Of a stretch of DNA of 64,000 bases, positions 8,057-16,864 are shown piece by piece. Origin of the DNA: Allomuricauda sp. CAU 1633 (lineage in GTDB: Bacteria; Bacteroidota; Bacteroidia; Flavobacteriales; Flavobacteriaceae); assembly GCF_017313225.1 (NCBI RefSeq), contig NZ_JAFLNE010000008.1:61971-125970 (forward strand), in the 5' to 3' direction. Every line of letters starts with the position of its first letter. Within the stretch, counting starts at the first letter, position 1. The notes beneath the pieces are model-generated. The model was not told the origin of the DNA. It searched no databases and saw only the letters and a program-made list of their open reading frames with translations. Made by a program: the position numbers and the translations under genes.

Positions 8057-9484
8057 ATGAAAAAAATTCTCCCCATCAGTATTGCACTTATTTTTTCTGC
8101 AACCACTGTCTTTTCACAAAAAAACGAAGAAAAAGTCCTTGAAGACTTGAATGCCAAAACCCAAAAATATGGCGACATAGCCCATGAGATTTGGGGACTT
8201 GCAGAAATGGGTTATTTGGAGGAAAAGAGTTCGGCCCTACTACAAAAAACACTTTCTGATGCCGGGTTCACCATTGAAAAAGGTATTGCAGACATCCCCA
8301 CGGCTTTTAAGGCAGAATTTGGTTCCGGATATCCTGTGATTGCCATTTTGGGAGAATATGATGCCCTGCCTGGATTATCCCAACAGGCTGTCCCCGAGAA
8401 AAAATCGGCAGATAAAGCAGCCGGACATGCTTGTGGGCACCATCTTTTTGGTACTGCATCCACCGCTGCGGCCATTGCGGTAAAAGATTGGCTTACTTCA
8501 AACAACATCCAAGGAACCATTCGTTTTTACGGTTGTCCTGCTGAAGAGGGCGGTTCAGGAAAAGTATATATGGTACGTGAAGGTGTTTTCAACGACGTGG
8601 ACGTAGCCTTGCATTGGCATCCAGGCGCGCAGAATGCGGCCAGTGCTGGTGCTGCTTTGGCCAACAAATCCGCTAAATTTAGATTTCACGGAGTTTCTGC
8701 GCATGCTGCAGGAGCACCAGAAAGAGGTCGCTCTGCTTTAGATGGCGTTGAAGCAATGAATGCCATGGTGAATATGATGCGTGAGCATATCCCACAGGAT
8801 GCCAGAATCCATTATGTGATCACAGACGGTGGAAAAGCGCCCAACGTGGTTCCAGATTTTGCCGAAGTATACTACTATTCCAGACACGGAAAAAGGGATG
8901 TGGTCATTGATATTTTTGACCGTATTGTAAAAGCAGCTGAAGGTGCTGCCTTGGGTACAGGGACCACCATGGACTACGAAATGATTGGGGGAACGCATGA
9001 ACTGCTGCCCAACCTTACCCTTCAGAAAATCATGTACGATAACTTAACGAAAGTCGGTGGGGTTACCTATACCGATGAAGAAAAAGCCTTTGCTGAAAAA
9101 GTATCAAAGACCTTGGGTGCTGAAACTTTGGATTTGGCTACCGCAGCCAATATTCAGCCCTATCAAGAAGAAGCCCGTGCCTACGGTTCTACAGACGTCG
9201 GCGATGTAAGCTACACGGTACCAACTGCAGGTTTGGGCACCGCCACTTGGGTTCCCGGAACCCCGGCCCATAGCTGGCAAGCTGTAGCCGCTGGGGGAAC
9301 ATCCATCGGAACAAAAGGAATGATGGTCGCGGCAAAGACCTTAACCCTGACCGCCATGGATATCTTCAAAAATCCCGAAACCGTAAAAAAAGCAAAGGCA
9401 GAACTTGAAGAACGACGGGGTGCAGACTTTCAATACATCCCTTTGTTGGGCAATAGACCACCGGCCTTAGATTATCGTAAATAA
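8057..9484 (+). CDS. Secreted M20 family amidohydrolase (AbgB-like)
   Basis: A 475-residue metal-dependent amidohydrolase with a signal peptide (residues 1-20, ending VFSQ). Two-metal-site motifs are visible: GEYDALPG (100-107), HACGHH (124-129), the catalytic glutamate pair PAEEGG (E163/E164) and LHWHPG (H186, H188). A lid/dimerisation insert follows, starting around FRFHGVSAHAAGAPERGRSALDG. This layout matches the branch that includes the p-aminobenzoyl-glutamate hydrolase subunit B and related aminoacyl amidases. The true substrate is unknown. Export to the periplasm separates it from the cytoplasmic E. coli AbgB. It is divergent from the NADH dehydrogenase gene. Confidence 0.9.
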   Translation: MKKILPISIALIFSATTVFSQKNEEKVLEDLNAKTQKYGDIAHEIWGLAEMGYLEEKSSALLQKTLSDAGFTIEKGIADIPTAFKAEFGSGYPVIAILGEYDALPGLSQQAVPEKKSADKAAGHACGHHLFGTASTAAAIAVKDWLTSNNIQGTIRFYGCPAEEGGSGKVYMVREGVFNDVDVALHWHPGAQNAASAGAALANKSAKFRFHGVSAHAAGAPERGRSALDGVEAMNAMVNMMREHIPQDARIHYVITDGGKAPNVVPDFAEVYYYSRHGKRDVVIDIFDRIVKAAEGAALGTGTTMDYEMIGGTHELLPNLTLQKIMYDNLTKVGGVTYTDEEKAFAEKVSKTLGAETLDLATAANIQPYQEEARAYGSTDVGDVSYTVPTAGLGTATWVPGTPAHSWQAVAAGGTSIGTKGMMVAAKTLTLTAMDIFKNPETVKKAKAELEERRGADFQYIPLLGNRPPALDYRK

Positions 9485-9501
9485 GGTTTCTTTGGTGGTA
9501 C

Positions 9502-9530
9502 TGTAACAAAAACCGTTTTGTAGCTACCAA
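9502..9530 (+). promoter_or_regulatory. Possible ECF-type promoter before the sigma factor gene
   Basis: TGTAAC at 9502-9507 is followed after 13 bp by TAGCTACC at 9521-9528, close to the GTAAC / CGTCTA form of many autoregulated ECF promoters. It lies directly before the ECF sigma gene. The spacing and -10 match are imperfect, so this is a suggestion only. Confidence 0.3.
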
Positions 9531-9553
9531 TAAAGCAAATTACTCGCCAACCA

Positions 9554-10048
9554 TTGAATAAAGAACTGGAACATCGTTTTGTTACCGAGCTTGAGAACAA
9601 TCAAAATATTGTTCACAAAGTTTGCAGCCTCTACACCAACGATAAGGATTCCCACAATGACCTGTTTCAAGAAATCACGATTCAATTGTGGAAGGCTTAT
9701 CCTAAATTTAGAGGGGACTCCAAGTTTAGTACCTGGATGTACCGGGTTGCCCTGAATACAGCCATCACCTTGTATAGAAAATCAAAAAAAAGGGTACAAA
9801 CACAGGATTACGATTCAGTAGTGCACAAAATAAAGGCCGACCCTTACGATGATACTGAGGAAAGACAATTAAAGTTGATGTACGATGCGGTGCGACAATT
9901 GGGTGATATTGACAAAGCATTGGTGTTTCTCTATTTGGAAGACAAAGATTACTCGGAAATAGCTGAGACTCTTGGTATCAGCGAAGTGAACGCAAGGGTT
10001 AAAATGAGCCGGGTAAAAAATAAATTAAGAACCATATTAAATCCTTAG
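9554..10048 (+). CDS. RNA polymerase ECF sigma factor
   Basis: A 164-residue sigma-70 family protein of the extracytoplasmic-function type. Region 2 is visible as DLFQEITIQLWKAYPKFRG and FSTWMYRVALNTA; region 4 as YSEIAETLGISEVNARVKMSRVKNKL, a helix-turn-helix for the -35 element. The only start that gives the full N-terminus (NKELEHRFVTELENNQ) is TTG at 9554; an ATT at 9539 is the sole in-frame alternative before a stop. A rare start could limit its translation. The next gene begins three bases after its stop and encodes a membrane protein, the usual arrangement for a sigma/anti-sigma pair. Confidence 0.93.
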   Translation: MNKELEHRFVTELENNQNIVHKVCSLYTNDKDSHNDLFQEITIQLWKAYPKFRGDSKFSTWMYRVALNTAITLYRKSKKRVQTQDYDSVVHKIKADPYDDTEERQLKLMYDAVRQLGDIDKALVFLYLEDKDYSEIAETLGISEVNARVKMSRVKNKLRTILNP

Positions 10049-10051
10049 CTT

Positions 10052-10696
10052 ATGGTGGATGAACTGGAACTTTTAAAAAAAGACTGGCAAAAAAAGGAAG
10101 CTGAGCTTCCCAAATTGTCCTATGACCAAATCTATAAGATGATCTGGAAAAAATCATCTTCCATTGTAAAGTGGATATTTTATATAAGCATCATTGAGTT
10201 CGTTTTTTGGGCGGGGTTAAACCTTTTTTTCAGTGATGCGGAAACCATGCAAGAGCTCAAGGCCATGCATATCTATCGTGTTATTATGTTCTTGAATTTC
10301 ATTAATTATGGAATTATCCTATACTTCATCTACAAGTTCTACGTGAACTACCGGAAAATCTCCTTCACGGATTCTTCCAAAAAACTGATGAAGACCATTC
10401 TTAATGTGAAGCGAACAGTGACCCAATATGTTTGGTTCAACCTGATTATTTTTACCCTATCCATGATTATCAGTATTTATGGAGCCTTTGTATATGGTCC
10501 CGAAGGAGAAAAACTTATAGAAGCGGCCTCCCAGGACGGCAACTCCACCATGTTTTGGGTAATGACAATTGCCTTGTCCGTAGTTTTTATTGCCGTTTTT
10601 TTGGTGCTAATCTGGCTTTTCTACAAACTGCTTTATGGAATCCTTTTAAAACGATTACGCCAGAACTATAAAGAATTGAAAAAATTGGAGGTCTAA
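10052..10696 (+). CDS. Four-helix membrane protein, candidate anti-sigma factor
   Basis: A 214-residue protein with a charged N-terminal cytoplasmic segment (about 1-38, ELELLKKDWQKKEAELPKLS) and four predicted membrane helices near 40-62, 74-96, 125-148 and 167-196, ending in a basic tail. Homologues in Flavobacteriia have sometimes been mislabelled as a carotene monooxygenase; nothing here supports an enzyme. Immediate coupling to the ECF sigma gene suggests that it restrains the sigma factor at the membrane, but it lacks a recognisable zinc-binding anti-sigma or FecR domain, so this role is inference. Its end overlaps the convergent acyltransferase stop by four bases. Confidence 0.7.
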   Translation: MVDELELLKKDWQKKEAELPKLSYDQIYKMIWKKSSSIVKWIFYISIIEFVFWAGLNLFFSDAETMQELKAMHIYRVIMFLNFINYGIILYFIYKFYVNYRKISFTDSSKKLMKTILNVKRTVTQYVWFNLIIFTLSMIISIYGAFVYGPEGEKLIEAASQDGNSTMFWVMTIALSVVFIAVFLVLIWLFYKLLYGILLKRLRQNYKELKKLEV

Positions 10697-11505
10697 TTTC
10701 CTTTGTAGCTATATCTCCTTTTTTGGTTCTCCTCCTCGTAAGCCGCCAACTCTTCTTTAGAGATTACCTTTAAGAATGATGGATGTTGCTCAATGGCATA
10801 TTCCAATTTTTCCAAAATGGCTTCAATGGACTCATTGTCGTAATCAATTTCCAGGGGAGCCTTAATCTGCATGGATTGCAGGATGCCCTTCTTTTTTACC
10901 CGAAGTCCCCTTTTATCAAAAGAGCGCCGAAAGCCGTCAATCACTACTGGTACAACTACAGGTTTATATCTTTTAATGATGTGGGCCGTTCCCTTACGTA
11001 AAGGTTTCCATGGCGTTGTAGTCCCTTGCGGAAAAGTAATTACCCAACCATCATCCAAAGCTTTAGCTATATTACTAATATCACTGAACTTCACTTGTCG
11101 GTTCACATCCTGGCCATCGGCTCGCCATGTACGTTCTATACTAATAGACCCCGCGTACGCCAAAACCTTGGTAAGCAGACTTTTACCCATAGTTTCCTTG
11201 GCGGCCACATAATAAATATTCAGTTTGGGATTCCACAAATACCCCAAGTTCTTAATATTGTCATCCCTGCCCTTTAGACTGGCATTGAATACATGGAACA
11301 TAGCCACCACATCAGCAAAATAGGTCTGATGGTTGCTCACAAAAAGGACATTGGTCTCGGGAAGATCACGAATAATCTGGGAACCCTCAATTTCAAGGGT
11401 GTTGAATCCCTTATAACGTTGATGGGTAATCATACCTGCAATGCGGATCAACCAACGTTTTAAGAACAGAATATGACCGAAAGGATTTTCTTTGAATAGG
11501 CCCAT
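10693..11505 (-). CDS. 1-acylglycerol-3-phosphate acyltransferase-like (PlsC family)
   Basis: A 270-residue membrane-associated acyltransferase. The catalytic block is SNHQTYFADV (residues 57-66, H59 and D65), in which one extra residue separates His and Asp compared with the classical HX4D. The phosphate-binding block is FPQGTTTPWKPLRKGTA, a variant of FPEGTR in which glutamine replaces glutamate. Family members acylate lysophosphatidate or related lysolipids in membrane lipid synthesis. Given the variant motifs, the acceptor may be a different lipid, such as an aminolipid of the Bacteroidota; that is inference. The gene appears monocistronic. Confidence 0.85.
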   Translation of the reverse strand: MGLFKENPFGHILFLKRWLIRIAGMITHQRYKGFNTLEIEGSQIIRDLPETNVLFVSNHQTYFADVVAMFHVFNASLKGRDDNIKNLGYLWNPKLNIYYVAAKETMGKSLLTKVLAYAGSISIERTWRADGQDVNRQVKFSDISNIAKALDDGWVITFPQGTTTPWKPLRKGTAHIIKRYKPVVVPVVIDGFRRSFDKRGLRVKKKGILQSMQIKAPLEIDYDNESIEAILEKLEYAIEQHPSFLKVISKEELAAYEEENQKRRYSYKGN

Positions 11506-11541
11506 GGGGTAACTGTTGTCGGCAAATTTACAAAATAGTGG

Positions 11542-12183
11542 TTAAAGCACTTGCCGTAAAAGCTCCCTGATTTCACTCAACATCATAGCTGTGGCGCCCC
11601 AAACCGTATAACCATTTAATTTATAAGCGGGTACGTTTATTTTTTTTGCATAGGAAGTACTCAACAATTCTTCAATAAGATTGGCATCGTCCAGAAAATC
11701 CTTCAGATAGGCCTCCACCACCTGTTCTACCTCATCCTCCTGAGGCACAAAAGGCTGGGGATTGGAGTAAATTCCCATATACGGTTGAACCATAAAATTA
11801 CTGGGCGGGATATAGACCTCACTCAATGCTCTTATGACTTGGACCTGTCCAGGGGGAACCCCTACTTCTTCATGGGTCTCCCTGAGGGCCGTGTGCATCA
11901 AGTCCTTATCCTGTTTTTCAACCTTCCCTCCCGGAAAACCAATTTGGTTGGAGTGTACACCCTCGTAAGTCTTTCGCAGAATGAGCAGAAGTCGGGTTTC
12001 CATTGCTACATCAGGATAAAAAAGTGCCATGACCCCAGCTCTTTTTGGATTCTTTTTCTTGATATTGTTCTGTTTTAACCATTGAATCCGCTCTACTGGC
12101 GACATTTTATAGTGGGATTCTTCTCCAGGAAGAGGGAGATTTTTTAATTTTAAAGCTATTTCACAAAACTCATCAAAATTCAT
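11542..12183 (-). CDS. NUDIX hydrolase, CoA pyrophosphatase-like
   Basis: A 213-residue NUDIX protein expected to cleave nucleoside diphosphate-linked molecules, probably CoA to phosphopantetheine and 3',5'-ADP. The NUDIX box is GFPGGKVEKQD...ALRETHEEVG (residues 82-108, with E102, E105 and E106). The upstream signature VHSNQIGFPGG is typical of the CoA-specific branch. The frame stays open upstream to 12378, but that stretch is the antisense of the lipoprotein gene and is low-complexity; the family start MNFDEFCEIA maps to 12183. The start codon shares two bases with that of the divergent cyclophilin gene. Confidence 0.9.
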   Translation of the reverse strand: MNFDEFCEIALKLKNLPLPGEESHYKMSPVERIQWLKQNNIKKKNPKRAGVMALFYPDVAMETRLLLILRKTYEGVHSNQIGFPGGKVEKQDKDLMHTALRETHEEVGVPPGQVQVIRALSEVYIPPSNFMVQPYMGIYSNPQPFVPQEDEVEQVVEAYLKDFLDDANLIEELLSTSYAKKINVPAYKLNGYTVWGATAMMLSEIRELLRQVL

Positions 12184-12901
12184 GTTGTTAAGACCATTCG
12201 CTTTAACTACAAGTATACTACTAATTTTTCTCGTCTCCTGTGGAGAATCCCCAAAAAAGAAAACCGTCCAAAAAGAGGAAACTGTTGTTGAAATAGATTC
12301 TGTAAAACAAGAGGCTCCTGAGGATGCATCCGAAGAGGAAGTGGAAGAGACATTTGTCCTGGATGAGGAAAATGCCATCGATTTCTTTTTTGATTATGCC
12401 AAGACCCTCAAAAAAAACAAAGTAAAGATTACCACCACCAAAGGAAGCTTTGTTGTTCAGCTCTATGATGATGTGCCCTACCACAAGGCCAATTTTATCT
12501 ACTTGGCACGACAGAATTATTTTGACAGTACCCAATTTCACCGCGTTGTGAAGGATTTTATTATTCAGGGTGGGAATTCAGATGATCGGAAAACAGCAAG
12601 AAAACGTGGTGATATTGGACGATACCTGCTCCCTCCAGATGCCAAAAAAGGCTACAAACACCACAGGGGCACTATATCCATGCCCAGCAGTGAACGGGAC
12701 AATCCGCATAAGCTGGCTTCACCTTATGAATTTTTTATTGTGGTCACCAATCCTGGATCATATCATTTAGATGGCTCCTATACACCTTTTGGACGTGTTG
12801 TTGAAGGGATGGAAATCGTGGATGCCATTAACAAAGTTCCCGTTGGAGATGGGGATTGGCCCTTGAAAAATGTTTACATTCTTGATGTTGAAGTGCTATG
12901 A
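12182..12901 (+). CDS. Lipoprotein cyclophilin-type peptidyl-prolyl isomerase
   Basis: A 239-residue protein with a lipobox (LVSC, C20), so it is probably anchored in a membrane facing the periplasm. A long acidic linker (about 28-70, rich in E, D and V) precedes a cyclophilin domain from about residue 80. Domain marks include TTKGSFVVQLYDD, TQFHRVVKDFIIQGGN, the extended YEFFIVV strand and YTPFGRVVEGMEIVDAI. The loop from RKTARKRGDIG to GYKHHRGTISM is longer than in E. coli PpiA, as in many Bacteroidota homologues. It would assist folding of exported proteins. Its promoter must lie inside the NUDIX coding sequence. Confidence 0.9.
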   Translation: MLLRPFALTTSILLIFLVSCGESPKKKTVQKEETVVEIDSVKQEAPEDASEEEVEETFVLDEENAIDFFFDYAKTLKKNKVKITTTKGSFVVQLYDDVPYHKANFIYLARQNYFDSTQFHRVVKDFIIQGGNSDDRKTARKRGDIGRYLLPPDAKKGYKHHRGTISMPSSERDNPHKLASPYEFFIVVTNPGSYHLDGSYTPFGRVVEGMEIVDAINKVPVGDGDWPLKNVYILDVEVL

Positions 12902-12952
12902 ACCAATTAAAAAATACTATAATTTAGACAGCCTATGGAATAACTCAAACTA

Positions 12953-13669
12953 ATGATACGAACAACTCAACTCATTTACTCAGACAAACAACAATCCTAC
13001 GAAGGTGTAATCGCCTTTGACGATACCATAAAAGGTAAGCGTCCCGTAGTATTGGTTTCCCATACTTGGGTGGGACAATCCGATTTTGAAGAAGACAAAG
13101 CCAAGGAATTGGCCAAACTGGGCTATCTGGCCTTTGCCATTGATGTTTTTGGACAAGGAAGACGGGCAAAAAATGCCGAAGAAGCCGAAGCCCTGATGAA
13201 CGAAATGTTGGAAGACCGACAAGAACTCCTGAACCGAATACTTCTTGCGGTGTATACCATTAAAGAAAATGAAATGGCCGATACCAAAAAAATGGGAGCC
13301 ATTGGTTTCTGTTTCGGTGGAAAATGTGTCTTGGACTTGGCCCGTTCCGGAATTGATATGAAAGGTGTGGTCTGCTTCCATGGTATTTTTGACCCACCCG
13401 GAATTGAATATGAAGAAGACATTAAAGCCAAAATTCTGGTACTCCATGGTTGGGAAGACCCGCTGGCCTTTCCAAAAGATATTGTTTCATTAGGGTATGA
13501 ACTCACAGAACGCAATGCCATTTGGGAAATGGATGTTTTTGGGAACACAGGCCATGCCTTTACCAACCCAAATGCCAATGATCCTGATGGTGGAATGCAG
13601 TTTAACCCATTGGCCAACGATCGGTCTTGGGAACGGATGACCCACTTTTTTGAAGAGGTTTTTAACTAA
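12953..13669 (+). CDS. Dienelactone hydrolase family protein
   Basis: A 238-residue alpha/beta hydrolase. The nucleophile elbow GFCFGG places a cysteine at 120, the hallmark of dienelactone hydrolases; the rest of the triad is D169 (HGWEDPLAF) and H201 (NTGHAFT). Family members open lactones or cleave small esters; the physiological substrate in marine Bacteroidota is not known. The gene lies 51 bp after the cyclophilin gene on the same strand and could share its transcript. It converges on the FecA-like receptor gene, with a strong inverted repeat at the junction. Confidence 0.9.
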   Translation: MIRTTQLIYSDKQQSYEGVIAFDDTIKGKRPVVLVSHTWVGQSDFEEDKAKELAKLGYLAFAIDVFGQGRRAKNAEEAEALMNEMLEDRQELLNRILLAVYTIKENEMADTKKMGAIGFCFGGKCVLDLARSGIDMKGVVCFHGIFDPPGIEYEEDIKAKILVLHGWEDPLAFPKDIVSLGYELTERNAIWEMDVFGNTGHAFTNPNANDPDGGMQFNPLANDRSWERMTHFFEEVFN

Positions 13670-13678
13670 AACGGATTA

Positions 13679-13718
13679 ATTTTTGGGGTCACTACATTTT
13701 CAAGTTGACCCCAAAAAT
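13679..13718. repeat. 13-bp perfect inverted repeat over the receptor stop codon
   Basis: ATTTTTGGGGTCA (13679-13691) and TGACCCCAAAAAT (13706-13718) are exact inverted repeats separated by 14 bp. One arm lies in the last codons of the TonB-dependent receptor gene and the other just past its stop. The T-tract precedes the GC stem in both directions, so it is not a classical intrinsic terminator. It may still shape the 3' ends of both convergent transcripts. Confidence 0.75.
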
Positions 13719-16343
13719 GATTTGTCTAAAACCGCCCGCAAAAACCCCAGATGTGGCGCGATTTAATCTGGAAGCTCTGTAAACTTGGTCCGTAATGTTC
13801 TTACCGTTGACGAAAACGGTGGCGTCTATCTTTTTACCCATTTTAAAATCGTAATTGACAAAGGCATCAACAGTCGTAAAAGAAGGTAATTGTCCTATGG
13901 CTCCATCCGCAGACTCAGCTTCAAAATTGTGGAATTCAGTGAATTGTTTGCTCACATGATGCACATTGAATCCGGTGGAAAGACTTTTCCAGTCGTAGTT
14001 CAGTCCAACACTCATATTTATTTTTGGAGTATAGGGCGCTTCTGCATCTTCAATACCGTCGTCGCCAAAAGTGATGACACTTCGGGTAATGTTGGGAAAA
14101 TCTATAGCATCAATGGTTTCATCGGTAAGTAAGGTCTCTCCTCCCCCATCATCCACATAAACTTCGTATGCATTTCTATTCCCATTTACTTTGGCAATAT
14201 ATTCACTTTGAGTAGCCGCACCATGAATTACTTGTGAGAAGAGGTCTTTGTCCTCCAATCTGCCTTCCATTACTTTGGAATGCATATAGGTTGCATTTCC
14301 CAAGAGATGAAGTTGATGCCCATCATTTTTGAACAACTCAGCATCAAATGCCAGTTCCACACCCTGCACATTGACTTTTCCCAATTCTTGAAATACCTCA
14401 TTTCGGCCTCCGGCATAAAAATTTCTGCTCGCATTATGGAAATACGTTATCTGTCCATTGATACAGTTGTTCAGTAGGCTACCACGCCATCCTAATTCCT
14501 TGTTCCAACTTAATTCAGGATCAATATTGATGCTCTGCCCTTCCAACGGATTGGTCACAATACCATCCTGTTCCACCAGAAATCCAAATACTTTTGAAGG
14601 AGCAATCATTCCTTGGTAGACACTTCCAAAAAACTCATTACCATCCCCTTTGTAATTAATTGTGATTCCGGGTAAAAACTGATTGTAGACATTGGGTTCC
14701 CTTCCTTCAGTGGTGCTTTGCAAATCAGGATCTTGTGCCAAGGCCATTAGGTCCTGTCGGTACATATCCACATGCTCAAACCTCAAAATAGGGGTCACTC
14801 CCAATTTCCCAAAATTGAATTCGTTTCGGAGGTATCCATTGGCAGACCACAATCGATACCACAAATCTTTGGTGGTTCTACCATTTCTGGCCCAGCGCGA
14901 ATTGTCTGCTTCCAAAAAGACATCCTTAAAAGTTTCTCGATGCAAATTTATGCTGGCCTCAAGTTCGCTCGGAGCATCAAATGCTTCCCACCGTGCCCTA
15001 ACGGTTTCTTTTATTCCAGCTACTTTGTATATCCAACGGCTATCCGTAGTGCTTTCCAATCCGTTCAGCACTCGTCCTACAATCACATAGTCTTCATCAT
15101 CAAAAGTTTTCCCATTCAAATACCCATAACGGTCATTATAAATGGCATCACCCACATAATCCTGTACTTCGGAAGCCCTAACTTTAGCGGTAACCTGTCT
15201 CCACCAATCCCGTTCAAAATCTGAAGCATATATTTTTGAGGTGAAACTGAGTTTCTCATTGGGCAACCATTTATGAATGATGTCGACCCCATATCTTCGC
15301 ATGGTAAACTGATCGGCATCCAAAGGATTCTGGGTAGGGTCCGTCTCAAAAGTGAATGGGGTCTGCGAACTCAAAGAGGCTTGGTTATCCTCAAATTGGC
15401 CGCTTACCTTAAAATAGAGGGATTGGTCTTCAGATAATTTGGCAAACACCTTAGCATTGAGGTTCAGGACTTCTACAGAGGAGTTATCTGTAAAGCCATC
15501 AAATTTCTTATACACCCCTTCAACCAGCGCCCCCATGTTGTTCCACGTACCTCCATACGAAAACAGACCAGATGCATAATTGCGCTGACCTCCGGTCAAT
15601 TTTAATCGCAAAGTTGGTTTTTGGGGAGGAAGGGCGGTAATATAGTTGACGGCTCCGTACATATTGTTGGGGCCATAACGCAATAAATCAGCTCCCTTGT
15701 AGACCTCAATAGACGTAATTCGGTCACTGACCGGATTGTAATATGCCCCGGGCGCAATGTAGGGCGCAGGTGCAGATGGTGTTCCGTCTTCCATCAACAA
15801 TACCTTTTTAGAGCGTCTGCCCCAAGAACCTCTAATACTGATGTTGGGTCTATTGGATAGCCCCATATCACCCACAATGTTCACTCCCGGAATAGTTCGC
15901 AAAACCTCTTCGGTGCTCAACGGGTTGATGTTTTGTAGGGTAACTGGATTGATCCTAAAATTGCTACCCTTAAAATCAGCCTTATAATTATGGGGCGAAG
16001 CACTAACAATAACCTCATCCAGTGTAGTGTTCGCCCTGACAAGTTCAATCATTCCCAAATTGGTGGTGGACGGTGAAAAATCCAATGTTTTTTCCTCGTA
16101 ACCTAAATATTTAAAGGTAATTGTGCCTGTTTGGGAAGGGGCAGTGATTTCAAAATATCCAAAATCATCGGTTACGGTTCCCAACTGTACATCTTTTATG
16201 ATGACCTGGGCTCCAATAAGGGGTTGTGAATCAGTAGCATCAATTACCTTTCCTATTATCTTATTTTGGGAAAAGACCATACAATGGCATAACAAGGTCA
16301 GCAGGAGCATACTTGTTAATAGGGGGAATCTGTGTTTCTTCAT
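13692..16343 (-). CDS. TonB-dependent receptor, FecA-like
   Basis: An 883-residue outer-membrane receptor. After the signal peptide (ending VFSQ) comes a carboxypeptidase-regulatory-like domain (about 28-100, GKVIDATDSQPLIGAQV). A TonB-box-like segment (TTLDEVIVSA) follows, then the plug (LRTIPGVNIVGDMG, RPNISIRGSWGRRSKKVLLMEDG) and a long barrel ending in FGVNLKM. The plug phrases and the ERxxxIEVYKG-like motif resemble FecA-type ferric citrate receptors, so an iron chelate or another metal complex is the likely substrate, by inference. There is no FecR/FecI pair here. The start overlaps the DoxX-like gene stop by one base (TAATG), so translation is coupled. Confidence 0.92.
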   Translation of the reverse strand: MKKHRFPLLTSMLLLTLLCHCMVFSQNKIIGKVIDATDSQPLIGAQVIIKDVQLGTVTDDFGYFEITAPSQTGTITFKYLGYEEKTLDFSPSTTNLGMIELVRANTTLDEVIVSASPHNYKADFKGSNFRINPVTLQNINPLSTEEVLRTIPGVNIVGDMGLSNRPNISIRGSWGRRSKKVLLMEDGTPSAPAPYIAPGAYYNPVSDRITSIEVYKGADLLRYGPNNMYGAVNYITALPPQKPTLRLKLTGGQRNYASGLFSYGGTWNNMGALVEGVYKKFDGFTDNSSVEVLNLNAKVFAKLSEDQSLYFKVSGQFEDNQASLSSQTPFTFETDPTQNPLDADQFTMRRYGVDIIHKWLPNEKLSFTSKIYASDFERDWWRQVTAKVRASEVQDYVGDAIYNDRYGYLNGKTFDDEDYVIVGRVLNGLESTTDSRWIYKVAGIKETVRARWEAFDAPSELEASINLHRETFKDVFLEADNSRWARNGRTTKDLWYRLWSANGYLRNEFNFGKLGVTPILRFEHVDMYRQDLMALAQDPDLQSTTEGREPNVYNQFLPGITINYKGDGNEFFGSVYQGMIAPSKVFGFLVEQDGIVTNPLEGQSINIDPELSWNKELGWRGSLLNNCINGQITYFHNASRNFYAGGRNEVFQELGKVNVQGVELAFDAELFKNDGHQLHLLGNATYMHSKVMEGRLEDKDLFSQVIHGAATQSEYIAKVNGNRNAYEVYVDDGGGETLLTDETIDAIDFPNITRSVITFGDDGIEDAEAPYTPKINMSVGLNYDWKSLSTGFNVHHVSKQFTEFHNFEAESADGAIGQLPSFTTVDAFVNYDFKMGKKIDATVFVNGKNITDQVYRASRLNRATSGVFAGGFRQIIFGVNLKM

Positions 16344-16852
16344 TATCCTTGTTCAGAATGCTTTTGGTGGTTACTTTCCTCTACTGCACCGAACTTGAAA
16401 ATTCGTTCAGATAAGGGGTTTTGGAATTTTTTGAATTTGAGCGAAAAGGATTTTACATCTATATGCAGGAGTGAAACTAGCGCTGCTATGATGACCAAGT
16501 TTTTAATGATATACTGACCCAATAAGGTTAAATACAAGGGTCCTTCATTAAATACTTGATCGGGAAAAAACAACAAGGGTGTAAATGTGAAAATGATATG
16601 CACCAAGGCCAACAAAACAACCGTTCTCCTGGCCACATTGAAGATCAAAAACACACCAATCCATGTTTCCCAGAGTGCCAAAAGTACAATGGACACCTCA
16701 TCCGGAATCAATCCAAAAGTTAGAACGTGAATGGTGCTTTTGGCAAATCCTTCGGCTGGACTGAGGTCTGGAAAAAACTTTAGCATTCCAAACCACAAAT
16801 AGACCAATCCTATAGAAATTGCCAAAAGGTTGTTTTTGGCGACTTGTTTCAA
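16343..16852 (-). CDS. DoxX-like integral membrane protein
   Basis: A 169-residue protein with four predicted helices (about 9-27, 51-69, 77-98 and 108-130) and a charged C-terminal tail. The layout (SIGLVYLWFGMLKF, then ALWETWIGVFLIF) is that of the DoxX/DUF417-like membrane family. Function is not established. It is the middle gene of a tightly spaced operon: 12 bp after the barrel gene at 16865-18010 and overlapping the TonB-dependent receptor start. This position suggests a role with the receptor, perhaps in inner-membrane redox or transport, but the sequence gives no direct proof. Confidence 0.75.
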   Translation of the reverse strand: MKQVAKNNLLAISIGLVYLWFGMLKFFPDLSPAEGFAKSTIHVLTFGLIPDEVSIVLLALWETWIGVFLIFNVARRTVVLLALVHIIFTFTPLLFFPDQVFNEGPLYLTLLGQYIIKNLVIIAALVSLLHIDVKSFSLKFKKFQNPLSERIFKFGAVEESNHQKHSEQG

Positions 16853-16864
16853 AATATATACATT

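Noticed and set aside
12184..12378. 65-codon upstream extension of the NUDIX gene
   Set aside because: It is the antisense of the acidic linker of the cyclophilin lipoprotein and gives a low-complexity serine-rich peptide; homologues begin at MNFDEF.
12980..13617. Long antisense frames opposite the dienelactone hydrolase gene
   Set aside because: The plus-strand gene has all catalytic motifs; the antisense frames are codon-composition shadows.
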